From Cohnella caldifontis (GTDB lineage: Bacteria > Bacillota > Bacilli > Paenibacillales > Paenibacillaceae): a stretch of 42,441 bases of DNA. The stretch is from the NCBI RefSeq assembly GCF_029360585.1, contig NZ_JAQZSJ010000021.1, positions 1 to 42,441 of the forward strand, in the 5' to 3' direction. The notes under the pieces are model-generated. The model searched no databases. It saw only the letters and a list, made by a program, of their open reading frames with translations, and had not been told where the DNA came from. Position numbers and translations under genes: made by a program. Shown here in pieces: positions 32,405 through 41,030 of the stretch (position 1 is the stretch's first letter; each line of letters starts with the position of its first letter).

Positions 32405-34099
32405 ATGGCGACGGAACGGGACGGCAAGGCGCCGGCAGGCGGAATCGTGCTGAAAGGAGCCGCCCTTCTGGGCGGGGCGGCGCTCTTGTCCAAGCTGATC
32501 GGGACCTTGCAGAAAATTCCGCTGCAGAACTTCGCGGGGGATGAAGTGTTCGGATTATACAGCGCCGTGTACGCGCTGGCCGTCATGTGGATGACGCTGG
32601 CGGCGGCCGGCGTCCCTACCGCGGTGAGCGTGCTGGTGGCGGAGCGGGAAGCGGAAGGGGACGAAACGGGCGCGCAGCGCGTGGTGCGGTGGTCGCTGGG
32701 CCTGATGACCGTCTCTGGGTTGGCCGCGTTCGCCGTCCTGCAAGCGGGAGCCGGTCTGTTCGCGAGAGGGATGGGCGCTCCGGAAGCCGCCGCGGCGATC
32801 CGCGCGTCCTCGATCGCGCTGCTGTTCTCGCCGGCCGTCGCGGTGCTCCGGGGATACCGGCAAGGGCAGATGCGCATGGGCCTTCCGGCCGTGTCGCAAA
32901 TCGCGGAGCAGACCGCCCGCGTGGCTTTCATGCTGATCATGCTCGCATGGGCGATCGGAGCGGGATGGCGCGCGCCGGCTGCGGCCGCAGCGGTCCACGG
33001 AGGGCTCGCGGCGGGAGCGGCGGCGGGGCTTGCCGTCTTGCTCTGGCCGGAACGAAAAGGCGGCCGGATCGTCCGAACCCGGGGAACGGACGATCCCAAG
33101 CCCGCGCGGACGTGGCAATGGACGGAGCCGCGGACGGCCTTGGTCAAGCGGATCGCCGGCGTCGCGCTGCCGGTCGCGGCCGCATCGGTGGCGGCGCCGC
33201 TGTTCGGCCTGATCGACGCGTTCTCGATTCCGCGCTTGCTGCAGCAAGCCGGCGGCGCTGCCGGCACGGCTGCGGCCATGGCGGAGTATGGCATTTACAA
33301 CCGCGGCATCGCCCTGCTGCAGCTCGTTCTGATGGCCGCGTCCGGGGCGGCCGCCGCTCTCGTGCCGGCCATGACTGCGGCCCGCGCAAGCGGTGTATCC
33401 GCCGGTCTGGGGGGATCGGTTGAACGCGCCGCGTTTCCCCTCCGCCTGGCATGGTGGTTCGGCGGCGCCGCCGCGGTCGGACTGGCCATTCTGGCGGGGC
33501 CGATCGACATCGCGCTGTTCTCGGACGATGCGGGCAGCGGAGCGATCGCGCTGCTCGCGCCGGCGGCCGTATTCGGATCGCTGCAGGCCGTCAGCGGGGG
33601 ACTCCTTCAAGGGCGGGGGGATTTGCGGTCGCCCGCCGTGAACCTGGCGGTGGCGGCCGTATTCAAGCTCGCGCTGAATATGCTGCTTGTTCCCGCTTAC
33701 GGCATCCAGGGCGCCGCGGCCGGGATGACCGCCGCTTACGCGGCAGCGGCGCTGCTGAACGCGCTGTCGCTGCGGGGGCGGATGAAGCTGCCGGGCTTCC
33801 GGCCCGATTCGGCCTGGCGGCCGGCCGCGGCGCTAGCCGCGATGGCGGCGGCGGTCGGGCTGGCCGAGCTGGCGCTCGGCGCCCTCACGCGCGGCTTGCC
33901 CGTCCGGGCCGCGGCGCTGCTGACGGCGCTGCCCGGCGTGGCCGTCGGTGCGGCGGTATTCGCCGCAGGGCTGGTCGCGGCGCGTGCCGTCGGCCCGCAA
34001 GAGTGGCGGGAGGTGCCCGGCTGCGCCGCGGGCTCCCGCATCGACCAATGGCTGGGGAGGCTGCGGAACGCCGCCTCGAAAGCGACAAGGGAAGGATGA
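32405..34099 (+). CDS. yabM: Oligosaccharide flippase-family membrane protein (YabM/SpoVB-like)
   Basis: A 564-residue MOP-superfamily transporter with about 14 hydrophobic segments and very Ala-rich helices. The N-terminal GAALLGGAALLSKLIGTLQKIPLQN and LFSPAVAVLRGYRQGQMRMG, LVPAYGIQGAAAGM are typical of the MviN/SpoVB/Wzx branch. Such proteins flip lipid-linked cell-wall or surface-sugar precursors across the membrane. B. subtilis YabM stands at the same place and SpoVB is its sporulation paralogue (cortex). Substrate is unknown. GGGGAG lies about 11 bases before the ATG. yabN starts seven bases after the stop. Confidence 0.92.
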   Translation: MATERDGKAPAGGIVLKGAALLGGAALLSKLIGTLQKIPLQNFAGDEVFGLYSAVYALAVMWMTLAAAGVPTAVSVLVAEREAEGDETGAQRVVRWSLGLMTVSGLAAFAVLQAGAGLFARGMGAPEAAAAIRASSIALLFSPAVAVLRGYRQGQMRMGLPAVSQIAEQTARVAFMLIMLAWAIGAGWRAPAAAAAVHGGLAAGAAAGLAVLLWPERKGGRIVRTRGTDDPKPARTWQWTEPRTALVKRIAGVALPVAAASVAAPLFGLIDAFSIPRLLQQAGGAAGTAAAMAEYGIYNRGIALLQLVLMAASGAAAALVPAMTAARASGVSAGLGGSVERAAFPLRLAWWFGGAAAVGLAILAGPIDIALFSDDAGSGAIALLAPAAVFGSLQAVSGGLLQGRGDLRSPAVNLAVAAVFKLALNMLLVPAYGIQGAAAGMTAAYAAAALLNALSLRGRMKLPGFRPDSAWRPAAALAAMAAAVGLAELALGALTRGLPVRAAALLTALPGVAVGAAVFAAGLVAARAVGPQEWREVPGCAAGSRIDQWLGRLRNAASKATREG

Positions 34100-34106
34100 T
34101 CTTGGC

Positions 34107-35591
34107 ATGACCGCAACGTTGACCGTCGTCGGACTCGGCTCCGGGGGCGAAGATCAATTGACGCTGGGCGTTCTGAAGGAATTGGAACGTTCCCGCGTCC
34201 GCTATGCGCGCACGGCGGACCATCCGGCCGTCCGCGATCTTCGGCGGAGGGGCATCGCGTTCGAAACTTTCGATTCCCTCTACGAAGCGAGCGACGATTT
34301 CCAAGAAGTGTACGAGTCCATCGCCGAACGGCTTCTTCGCGCGGCCCAAGAAGCGGACGGCGGCACGATCGTCTACGCCGTGCCCGGCCATCCGATGGTG
34401 GCCGAACGGAGCGTCCAACTGCTGCGCGAACGCGCCCCGAACCTCGGACTCGAGCTTCGCCTGATCGGCGGGGAAAGCTTCCTGGACGAAGCTTTCGTCC
34501 GGCTGGGCTTCGATCCGATCGAAGGCTTCCAGCTGCTCGACGCCTCCGATCTGACCCGCGAGCAGCTGCGTCCGCGCCTGCACACGGTCATCGGACAAGT
34601 CTATGACGCGTTCACCGCTTCCGACGTCAAGCTGTCGCTCATGAACGTGTACCCGGACGATTACCCGGTCGTCGTGGCGCAGTCGCTCGGCATCCCGGAC
34701 CAAGAGCGGATCCTTACCGTCCCGCTGCATGAGTTGGATCGGCTCGAACGCTACGGCAATCTCACGATGGTATACATACGCGCGGATCGGGACGACCGCC
34801 TGCGCCGGAAATCGTTCGAACGGCTGCACGAGATCGTGGGCATCCTGCGGAGCCCCGAAGGCTGCCCGTGGGACCGCGAACAGACGCACCGGTCCATCCG
34901 CAAAAATTTCATCGAAGAAACGTACGAAGCCGTCGAAGCGCTCGACAACGACGATCCCGACAACATGAAGGAGGAATTCGGCGACGTCATCCTCCAGGTG
35001 CTGCTGCACAGCCAGATGGAGGAAGAGACGGGCACCTTCGACGTTTTCGACGTGCTGGCGGAGCTGAACGACAAGCTGATTTTCCGCCATCCCCACGTGT
35101 TCGGCGGGGAGAACGCCCAAGATGCCGAGGAGGCGCTCAAAAACTGGGAGCAGATGAAGGCGGAGGAAAAGCGGCGCAAAGGCGCGTCCGAGCGGACCTC
35201 GGTGCTGGACGGCATCCCGAAAGACCTTCCGGCGCTGCCCCGCGCGTACAAGCTCCAGAAGAAGGCGGCGGGCGGCGGCTTCGACTGGCCCGATCTGTCC
35301 GGCGTTTTCGACAAGATCGAGGAGGAGCTGAAAGAACTTCGGGAGGCGGCAGCGAACGAATCGGAGGAACGCCGCGCGGAAGAGCTGGGCGATCTCTTGT
35401 TCGCCGTCGTGAATGCCGCGAGATTCCTGAAGGCGGATCCGGAAGAAGCGCTGGCCCGCACGAACCGCAAATTCTCCTCCCGGTTCCGCTATATCGAAGA
35501 GAGACTGCGTATAAGCGGAAGAACTTTTGACGAGACTGATTTAGTAGAGATGGAAGAATGGTGGCAGGAAGCCAAAGTACGCCCGGAGTAA
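34107..35591 (+). CDS. yabN: YabN: tetrapyrrole-methylase-like plus MazG pyrophosphohydrolase
   Basis: A 494-residue two-part protein. Residues 1-220 form a SAM-methyltransferase-like domain of the tetrapyrrole methylase fold ([15 protein letters not shown] near the start, [11 protein letters not shown]). Residues about 245-485 contain two MazG NTP-pyrophosphohydrolase units; the first has [12 protein letters not shown] and [16 protein letters not shown] with acidic metal ligands, the second EELKELREA and [15 protein letters not shown]. MazG enzymes remove non-canonical NTPs. The same fusion is found in B. subtilis YabN. ATG 34107 is set by homology; GGAAGG lies 11 bases upstream. Confidence 0.96.
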   Translation: MTATLTVVGLGSGGEDQLTLGVLKELERSRVRYARTADHPAVRDLRRRGIAFETFDSLYEASDDFQEVYESIAERLLRAAQEADGGTIVYAVPGHPMVAERSVQLLRERAPNLGLELRLIGGESFLDEAFVRLGFDPIEGFQLLDASDLTREQLRPRLHTVIGQVYDAFTASDVKLSLMNVYPDDYPVVVAQSLGIPDQERILTVPLHELDRLERYGNLTMVYIRADRDDRLRRKSFERLHEIVGILRSPEGCPWDREQTHRSIRKNFIEETYEAVEALDNDDPDNMKEEFGDVILQVLLHSQMEEETGTFDVFDVLAELNDKLIFRHPHVFGGENAQDAEEALKNWEQMKAEEKRRKGASERTSVLDGIPKDLPALPRAYKLQKKAAGGGFDWPDLSGVFDKIEEELKELREAAANESEERRAEELGDLLFAVVNAARFLKADPEEALARTNRKFSSRFRYIEERLRISGRTFDETDLVEMEEWWQEAKVRPE

Positions 35592-35799
35592 CGCTCAGCG
35601 GCGCCCAGGGGTGGTTCTGAAGTCCCGTATTCGGCACATTTCTCGCAATTTCCGCCTGTTTCGAGAAAAATTTTGTTCAGCCGGCAGGATTTTTTTAGCA
35701 AAGAGCAGAATAGTAAACTTCGTGCTTCATCAATCAAACGCCGCGGCCCATAGGCGCCGGGCGAGGAATCCAAACGATGACTTAGGAGGAATTCAAGCA

Positions 35800-36075
35800 A
35801 TGGCGAACAAAACCGATCTGATCAACAACATCGCAAGCAAGACCGGCCTGACCAAGAAAGACGTCGAATCCGTTCTGAACGGCTTCCTGGGTGAAGTCGA
35901 AAGCGCGCTCGCGAAAGGCGACAAAGTGCAGCTGATCGGCTTCGGCACTTTCGAAACCCGTTCCCGTTCCGGCCGCGTAGGCCGCAACCCGCAAACCGGC
36001 AAATCCATCACGATCCCGGCTTCCAAAGTTCCGGCTTTCAAAGCAGGCAACAAGCTGAAAGACGCCGTAAAGTAA
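35800..36075 (+). CDS. hup: DNA-binding protein HU
   Basis: A 91-residue HU that bends and compacts DNA as a dimer. [20 protein letters not shown] starts the helical body, [21 protein letters not shown] forms the beta arm with the conserved Arg-Asn-Pro tip, and a Lys-rich end follows. TAGGAGGA lies about ten bases before the ATG. The 208-base leader (35592-35799) has an inverted repeat TTTCTCG (35640-35646) / CGAGAAA (35663-35669) and T-rich stretches, but no clear promoter to my eye. rqcP begins three bases after the stop. Confidence 0.98.
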   Translation: MANKTDLINNIASKTGLTKKDVESVLNGFLGEVESALAKGDKVQLIGFGTFETRSRSGRVGRNPQTGKSITIPASKVPAFKAGNKLKDAVK

Positions 36076-36078
36076 TTC

Positions 36079-36357
36079 ATGCGTCTCGATAAGTTTTTGA
36101 AGGTGTCGCGCCTCATTAAGCGCCGCACCGTCGCGAAGGACGTGTCCGATCAAGGGCGCGTCCTTCTCAACGGTAGAGAGGCTAAACCGGCCGCAGACGT
36201 CAAGCCGGGGGACGAGCTCGAAATCCAGTTCGGCCAGCGGATCGTGACGGTGCGGGTTGAGAGGCTGTCGGAGTCGGCGAAGAAGGAAGACGCGGAGGGC
36301 ATGTACACGGTGCTCAAGGAAGAGTACCGCAAGCCGGACGGTCCGGCCTTTCCCTGA
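36079..36357 (+). CDS. rqcP: RqcP (YabO), S4-domain ribosome quality control factor
   Basis: A 92-residue S4-domain protein. In B. subtilis RqcP binds stalled 50S-peptidyl-tRNA and works with RqcH in adding C-terminal alanine tails. MRLDKFLKVSRLIKRRTVAK (1-20) and DQGRVLLNGREAKPAADVKPGD are the RNA-binding S4 core. It lies three bases after hup. In B. subtilis yabP follows immediately; here a terminator, a lactonase gene and a transporter come between. Confidence 0.95.
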   Translation: MRLDKFLKVSRLIKRRTVAKDVSDQGRVLLNGREAKPAADVKPGDELEIQFGQRIVTVRVERLSESAKKEDAEGMYTVLKEEYRKPDGPAFP

Positions 36358-36392
36358 CTGCGGGAAAACGTGTATAATCGAATCGCGAGAGG

Positions 36393-36416
36393 ACGCCGCT
36401 GAGGAAGCGGCGTTTT
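36393..36416 (+). terminator. Terminator after rqcP
   Basis: ACGCCGCT (36393-36400) pairs with AGCGGCGT (36406-36413) around GAGGA, followed by TTTT in total. It closes the hup-rqcP unit before the inserted genes. Confidence 0.87.
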
Positions 36417-36448
36417 GCATCTTATCAGGACCGAGGAGGAAAGATCGG

Positions 36449-37531
36449 GTGGAGAACCGCGATTGGGAACTGTGGGTCGGAGCGTACGCGTCCGCCGATC
36501 AGGCCGGAATCACCCGGCTTACGCTGAATGGCGCGACGGGCGAAATCACGAAAACGAACGAGTACGGCGGGATCGAAAATCCGTCTTTTCTGGCGTTGAA
36601 TCGTGCGGGAAACGTCCTGTATGCGGTCAGCGAGACGATGGAGGTCGAAGGTCAGCCCGGCGGGCGGATGATCGCCTACCCGGTAGATCCGCAGACGCGG
36701 AAGCTCTCGGATGGATGGGAACGGCTGACCCATGGAGCGGCGCCCTGCCATGTCTCGCTGGACCCGGACGAGCGCTGGCTGGCGGTGGCCAACTATTTCG
36801 GCGCGGCGGTCACGCTGTATCCGCTGGAGCCCGGCGGCAAGCCGGGGGACGCGATGGTGCGGCTCCGCCATGCGGGCTCCGGACCGCACAAGGCGCGCCA
36901 AGAGATGCCTCATCCCCACTCGGCGGTTTTCCATCCGAAGGACGGAAAGTTCCTGTACGTTCCCGATCTGGGATTGGACCGGGTCATGATCTACGGGAAA
37001 GGAGAGGACGGCGTCGACTGGTCGTCGGCCGGGGCCGCCGCGCTGGCTCCGGAGGACGGTCCCCGGCACCTGGCTTTCCATCCCGACGGGCAGACGATGT
37101 TCGTCGTGAACGAGCTCAGCGGCAGCGTCACCCGGTTCGTCTTGGGCGGCGAGCCGGGCAAGCCGGAACGCCGGGAGACCGTGACGACCTTGCCGCCGTC
37201 GTTCCGAGGCGAGAACACGTGCGCGGAAATCGCGGTTTCTCCGGACGGGAGATTCGTCTACGCCTCCAACCGGGGTCATGACAGCATCGCCGTGTTCCGG
37301 TTGGACGAAGAGGGAGCGCTCTCGCCCGCCGGCCACGTGTCTACGCGGGGGCGGACGCCCCGGCATTTCGCCGTCACGCCGGACGGGTCATGGCTGATCG
37401 CGGCGAACCAGGATTCGGATTCGCTCGTCCTGTTCCGCATCGAGCCGGAGTCGGGGCTCCCGATCTTTCACGGCGTCCAAGCGAACATCGGCAAGCCGGT
37501 CTGCGTTAGGATCAACCCGGGCCCGCGCTGA
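36449..37531 (+). CDS. Lactonase-family beta-propeller protein (6-phosphogluconolactonase-like)
   Basis: A 360-residue seven-bladed propeller of the lactonase family (PF10282-type; B. subtilis YkgB/Pgl group). Repeated blade motifs read LDPDERWLAVANYFGAAVTLY, FHPKDGKFLYVPDLGLDRV, FHPDGQTMFVVNELSGSVT, VSPDGRFVYASNRGHDSIA and VTPDGSWLIAANQDSDSLV. The segment GSGPHKARQEMPHPHSAVF holds the His-rich conserved site of this group. YkgB acts as 6-phosphogluconolactonase, the likely role here. The GTG start at 36449 has GAGGAGG nine bases upstream. The stop lies inside the following terminator. Its neighbours do not fit a pentose-phosphate operon. Confidence 0.88.
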   Translation: MENRDWELWVGAYASADQAGITRLTLNGATGEITKTNEYGGIENPSFLALNRAGNVLYAVSETMEVEGQPGGRMIAYPVDPQTRKLSDGWERLTHGAAPCHVSLDPDERWLAVANYFGAAVTLYPLEPGGKPGDAMVRLRHAGSGPHKARQEMPHPHSAVFHPKDGKFLYVPDLGLDRVMIYGKGEDGVDWSSAGAAALAPEDGPRHLAFHPDGQTMFVVNELSGSVTRFVLGGEPGKPERRETVTTLPPSFRGENTCAEIAVSPDGRFVYASNRGHDSIAVFRLDEEGALSPAGHVSTRGRTPRHFAVTPDGSWLIAANQDSDSLVLFRIEPESGLPIFHGVQANIGKPVCVRINPGPR

Positions 37532-37544
37532 AGCGCGGGCCTTT
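37520..37544 (+). terminator. Terminator overlapping the lactonase stop codon
   Basis: GGCCCGCGC (37520-37528) pairs with GCGCGGGCC (37533-37541) around the loop TGAA, which contains the lactonase stop codon; TTT follows. Confidence 0.82.
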
Positions 37545-37587
37545 GCAGTTCTGACGACAGCCGCCGCCGTCGTGCTGAAAAAAAGGT

Positions 37588-37616
37588 TTGACGGGAATAC
37601 TACTTGATGTTAGTAT
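37588..37616 (+). promoter_or_regulatory. Sigma-A promoter of the cystine-type transporter operon
   Basis: TTGACG (37588-37593), 17 bases, TAGTAT (37611-37616). Downstream, in the leader, is ATTCCTA (37624-37630) and the inverted repeat AATCC-tatc-GGATT (37633-37646), which could be an operator. The leader to the ATG is about 45 bases. Confidence 0.6.
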
Positions 37617-37667
37617 GGTAGACATTCCTATTAATCCTATCGGATTTATCTGAAAGGGGTCTGCAAC

Positions 37668-38522
37668 ATGAAAAAGCTTAACGTTACGATTTTGCTCCTT
37701 CTGGCGTTCGCCGTGGTGCTGGGGGCATGCGGCAAAAGAAATGACGAAAGTCAAGGGGCGGCGTCTCCGTCGGTTTCTCCGTCGGCGCCGGCATCCGCGA
37801 GCGCACCCGCGGCAAACGCTTCGCTGCTGGACACGATCAAGGCGAACGGCACGATCCGCATCGGCACGGAAGGCACTTACGCGCCGTTCACTTTCCACGA
37901 CAAGGACGGCAAGCTGACCGGCTTCGACGTGGAGATCGCCGAAGAAGTCGCCAAACGTCTCGGCGTGAAAGCCGAGTTCATCGAGACCAAATGGGACGGC
38001 ATGTTCGCCGGCTTGGACGCCAAACGTTTCGACGCCGTGGCGAACGAAGTGTCGATTCGCGACGACCGCAAGGAGAAGTACGACTTTTCGAATCCGTACA
38101 TCGTGTCCAAAGCCGTGCTTATCGTGCACCAAGACAACAACGATATCAAGAAGTTGGCCGATCTGAAAGGCAAAAAAGCCGGCCAGTCGCTGACCAGCAA
38201 CTTGACCGACATCGCCAAAGCGAACGGCGCGGAAATCGTGCAGACGGAAGGCTTCAACCAAGCGATCGAACTGCTGCTGTCCAAGCGCATCGACGCCACG
38301 GTAAACGACGGCCTGTCCTTCCTCGATTTCAAGAAGCAGCAGCCGAACGCTCCGATCAAGATCGTCGACGAGACGTCCGACGCTTCCGAAAGCGGCTTTC
38401 TGTTCAACAAGGGCAACCCCGAGCTGGTCGACGCCGTCAACAAGGCGTTGGACGCCATCAAGGAAGACGGAACGTACCTGCGCATTTCCGAGAAATATTT
38501 CGGCGCCGACGTATCCAAGTAA
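37668..38522 (+). CDS. tcyA: Amino-acid ABC transporter substrate-binding lipoprotein (TcyA-like)
   Basis: A 284-residue lipoprotein with lipobox VVLGAC (Cys21), a Ser/Pro/Ala linker (about 30-52) and a periplasmic-binding-protein type II fold. GTIRIGTEGTYAPFTFHD, GFDVEIAEEVAKRLG, VSIRDDRKEKYDFSNPYI and KAGQSLTSNLTDIAKANGA fit the polar amino-acid family and most resemble cystine-binding TcyA, in particular QSLTSN and the following VND segment. Ligand assignment to cystine is by resemblance only. AAAGGGG lies eight bases before the ATG. It is the first gene of a three-gene operon. Confidence 0.87.
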   Translation: MKKLNVTILLLLAFAVVLGACGKRNDESQGAASPSVSPSAPASASAPAANASLLDTIKANGTIRIGTEGTYAPFTFHDKDGKLTGFDVEIAEEVAKRLGVKAEFIETKWDGMFAGLDAKRFDAVANEVSIRDDRKEKYDFSNPYIVSKAVLIVHQDNNDIKKLADLKGKKAGQSLTSNLTDIAKANGAEIVQTEGFNQAIELLLSKRIDATVNDGLSFLDFKKQQPNAPIKIVDETSDASESGFLFNKGNPELVDAVNKALDAIKEDGTYLRISEKYFGADVSK

Positions 38523-38534
38523 AGGACGATCCCC

Positions 38535-39203
38535 ATGACCGAACGCCAGTGGCAAATTGCCCAGGATTCGCTGCTACCCCTGCTTAAAGCGGGGGTAGCT
38601 TTTACCATTCCGCTCGCCTTGATCTCTTTCGCGCTGGGTCTTCTCGTAGCCGTGCTGACGGCGATCTTCCGGCTGTACGGACCGAAACCCTTGCAGTGGC
38701 TCATGCAGTTTTACGTATGGATCATCCGCGGAACGCCGCTGCTCGTCCAATTGTTCATCATTTTCTTCGGACTCCCGCGGGCGGGCATTATTTTAGACCC
38801 TTATCCGGCGGCGGTGATCGGCTTCACGCTCAGCGTAGGAGCGTACGGTTCCGAGACGGTTCGCGCGGCGATCCTGTCCGTTCACAAAGGACAATGGGAG
38901 GCGAGCTATGCGCTGGGCATGACCCGGTGGCAGGCGCTTCGGCGCACCGTACTGCCCCAAGCGGCGCGCGTGGCGACGCCGACGCTCGCCAGCGCGTTCA
39001 TCAGTCTCGTGAAGGACACTTCGCTCGCTTTTACGGTGACCGTGCCGGAAATGTTCCAGAGATCCCAGCAGATCGTCTCCACCACTTACGAACCGCTGGT
39101 GCTTTACGTGGAAGTCGCGTTGATCTATCTGCTGTTCAGCTCCGTTCTCTCTTTCGGCCAATCCCGTTTGGAGAAACATTTCGACCGTTATCATACCCGC
39201 TAG
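38535..39203 (+). CDS. tcyB: Amino-acid ABC transporter permease (TcyB-like)
   Basis: A 222-residue integral membrane protein of the His/Glu/Gln/Arg permease family. About five helices; the N-terminal GVAFTIPLALISFALGLLVA, the motif FYVWIIRGTPLLVQLFIIFF and the EAA loop EASYALGMTRWQALRRTVLPQA (about 119-140), which contacts the ATPase, are present. It starts 12 bases after tcyA. A terminator-like hairpin (38573-38603) lies inside its first codons, so expression may be lower than that of tcyA. Confidence 0.9.
   Translation: MTERQWQIAQDSLLPLLKAGVAFTIPLALISFALGLLVAVLTAIFRLYGPKPLQWLMQFYVWIIRGTPLLVQLFIIFFGLPRAGIILDPYPAAVIGFTLSVGAYGSETVRAAILSVHKGQWEASYALGMTRWQALRRTVLPQAARVATPTLASAFISLVKDTSLAFTVTVPEMFQRSQQIVSTTYEPLVLYVEVALIYLLFSSVLSFGQSRLEKHFDRYHTR
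38573..38603 (+). terminator. Terminator-like hairpin inside the start of tcyB
   Basis: GCTACCCCTGCT (38573-38584) pairs with AGCGGGGGTAGC (38588-38599) over 12 bp with one wobble, loop TAA, followed by TTTT. It is inside the coding sequence, at codons 13-23 of the permease. Its form is that of an intrinsic terminator or 3' stabiliser for the tcyA mRNA. Confidence 0.65.
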
Positions 39204-39215
39204 GAGGCTGCCGGC

Positions 39216-39959
39216 ATGCTAACCGTAACCCAACTTCGCAAATCGTTCGGCAGCGCCGCCATACTGGACGGCATCGATCTCCGCCTAGAGAAAGGCAAAG
39301 TTCTCGTCATCATCGGACCGTCCGGCTCGGGCAAGACGACGCTGCTGAGGTGCATCAATCTGCTTGAAACCCCGACGGAAGGGGCGATCGCGGTCGGGGA
39401 CCTCGAGCTTTCGTTCGCGCCGGGCAAGAGGCAGAGAAAAGCGGATGTTCTCGCCATGCGGCAGCGCACGGGCATGGTGTTCCAAAGCTACAACCTGTTC
39501 CCGCACCGGACCGCGGCGGAGAATATCATGGAAGGCCTCATCACGGTGCGCAAAGCGGACAAGCAGCAAGCCCGCGTCCGGGCGACAAAGCTGCTCCGGA
39601 AGGTCGGGCTGGAGGATAAGGCCGATCTCTATCCGCACCAGCTCTCCGGCGGCCAGCAGCAGCGGATCGGGATCGCCCGCGCGATCGCCATGGATCCGGA
39701 CTTGCTGCTGTTCGACGAACCGACTTCGGCGCTGGATCCCGAGCTTGTCGGGGAAGTGCTCAAGGTCATGCGGGCGCTGGCCGCGGAAGGCCGCACGATG
39801 GTCGTCGTCACGCACGAAATGAAGTTCGCCGAGGAAGCGGCCGATCAGGTCGTTCTCATGGACAAAGGCCGCATCGTGGAACAAGGAACGCCGGCCGAAG
39901 TGCTGCGCGAATCCGGCAACGAACGGACGAGAGCGTTCCTGTCGCGATTGCGCCAATAA
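39216..39959 (+). CDS. tcyC: Amino-acid ABC transporter ATP-binding protein (TcyC-like)
   Basis: A 247-residue ABC ATPase. Walker [10 protein letters not shown] (34-42), Q-loop [10 protein letters not shown], signature LSGGQQQR, Walker [13 protein letters not shown] and the switch His in [10 protein letters not shown] are intact. It has the typical length of polar amino-acid importers and energises TcyB. ATG 39216 follows TAGGAGGCTGCCGGC. The operon ends here; 65 bases separate it from yabP, with no clear terminator. Confidence 0.92.
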   Translation: MLTVTQLRKSFGSAAILDGIDLRLEKGKVLVIIGPSGSGKTTLLRCINLLETPTEGAIAVGDLELSFAPGKRQRKADVLAMRQRTGMVFQSYNLFPHRTAAENIMEGLITVRKADKQQARVRATKLLRKVGLEDKADLYPHQLSGGQQQRIGIARAIAMDPDLLLFDEPTSALDPELVGEVLKVMRALAAEGRTMVVVTHEMKFAEEAADQVVLMDKGRIVEQGTPAEVLRESGNERTRAFLSRLRQ

Positions 39960-40024
39960 GTCCAAGCCCGGTTCTAAACCCGTATCTCCCCCCATATGTT
40001 AGTTCCATAAGGAGGGGGACGGGC

Positions 40025-40306
40025 ATGGAACACGGCAAGGGCGCGAAGCATCAGGAAATCCGCATGTTGAACCGCAAGACGCTGGAGATTACCGGCGTCA
40101 GCAACGTCGAGAGCTTCGATAACGAAGAGTTTCTGCTGGTCACGGAGTGCGGGTTTCTCGCGGTGCGCGGCCAGAATTTGCATATGAAAAACTTGAGCCT
40201 GGAGCAGGGGCTCGTCGCCATCGAGGGCACGGTCCATTCCCTGGTGTACCTCGACGGATCCGGCGCGGGCAAATCCAAGGGTCTGTTCGGGAAGCTGTTC
40301 AAGTGA
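40025..40306 (+). CDS. yabP: Sporulation protein YabP
   Basis: A 93-residue protein of the YabP/YqfC family, mother-cell proteins needed for spore formation. LNRKTLEITGVSNVESFDNE (15-34) and the hydrophobic-strand pattern with NLHMKNLSLEQGLVAIEGTV are characteristic. The end is Gly/Lys-rich. The ATG has AAGGAGGGGG upstream. CATATGTT at 39993-40000 resembles the sigma-E -10 (CATACAnT, six of eight), but the -35 is weak. Its stop overlaps the yabQ start. Confidence 0.92.
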   Translation: MEHGKGAKHQEIRMLNRKTLEITGVSNVESFDNEEFLLVTECGFLAVRGQNLHMKNLSLEQGLVAIEGTVHSLVYLDGSGAGKSKGLFGKLFK

Positions 40307-40893
40307 ACGCGGCGGCCCAATGGTCGACGATCGGCTGGATGGTCGCCTGCGGCCTTGCGATGGGGCTCGTCTTCGACCTCTACCGCGTCGTCTCCCACAA
40401 GTTCCGGATTCCGCGCTGGCTGCTGCCCGCTTTGGATTTGATCTACTGGGCCGCGGCTACGGTCGTCGTGTTCCGCGTGCTGCTCGGCCACAACCACGGG
40501 GAAGTCCGATTGTACGTCTTCCTGGGCCTCGGAATCGGCGTTACCGGATATTTCGGCCTTTTCAGCCCGCGGGTCCTGAAAATTTTCGCGCGCCTGCTGG
40601 ACGCCGGAGCCCGTTTGGCGGCATGGATTTGGAAAACGTTCCGGATCGTGATCGTGGCGCCGGTCATGATGCTCGTCCGCCTGCTTGCCAAATTGCTGGA
40701 CATCCTGTTCCTCGTTACGGCGGCGATCCTGCTCTGGACCGGACGTTTGCTGCTGATTCCCCTCCGCCCGGTCGGCCGTTACATGTGGGAAAAGCTGCTG
40801 CCGGCGAGGAAGAAAGCGCGGTCCTGGCTCGATGCCGCGAAGCGCTGGAGGGACAAGCTGAAGGCCGCCTGGGACCTGTTCCGCAAAAAGTGA
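40303..40893 (+). CDS. yabQ: Spore cortex membrane protein YabQ
   Basis: A 196-residue membrane protein required for spore cortex formation in B. subtilis. The GTG start shares GTGA with the yabP stop (translational coupling). Hydrophobic segments at about 8-26, 44-60, 66-84, 105-125 and 128-145 are followed by a basic, Trp-rich tail (ARKKARSWLDAAKRWRDKLK), which should face the cytoplasm. WMVACGLAMGLVFDLYRVV is the conserved YabQ opening. It probably acts in the outer forespore membrane. Confidence 0.9.
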   Translation: MNAAAQWSTIGWMVACGLAMGLVFDLYRVVSHKFRIPRWLLPALDLIYWAAATVVVFRVLLGHNHGEVRLYVFLGLGIGVTGYFGLFSPRVLKIFARLLDAGARLAAWIWKTFRIVIVAPVMMLVRLLAKLLDILFLVTAAILLWTGRLLLIPLRPVGRYMWEKLLPARKKARSWLDAAKRWRDKLKAAWDLFRKK

Positions 40894-40980
40894 TCCGCCG
40901 CACGGAATCTCGACACGTTTCGAAGCGGTCCTGCCGCGGAATATGGATCGGAAGAATTATATTTTTCCCGTCCCAAAGTA

Positions 40981-40989
40981 TGCTATAAT
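40981..40989 (+). promoter_or_regulatory. Extended -10 promoter of divIC
   Basis: TGCTATAAT is a perfect extended -10 (TGnTATAAT). No good -35 stands upstream, as is usual for extended -10 promoters. It ends 41 bases before the divIC start. Confidence 0.6.
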
Positions 40990-41030
40990 GTTCCCGTCCC
41001 ACAGACTTCGCGGGAAAGGAGCACTCGGAC

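Noticed and set aside
36373..36378. TATAAT between rqcP and its terminator
   Set aside because: A promoter here would meet the terminator after about 15 bases, and there is no -35.
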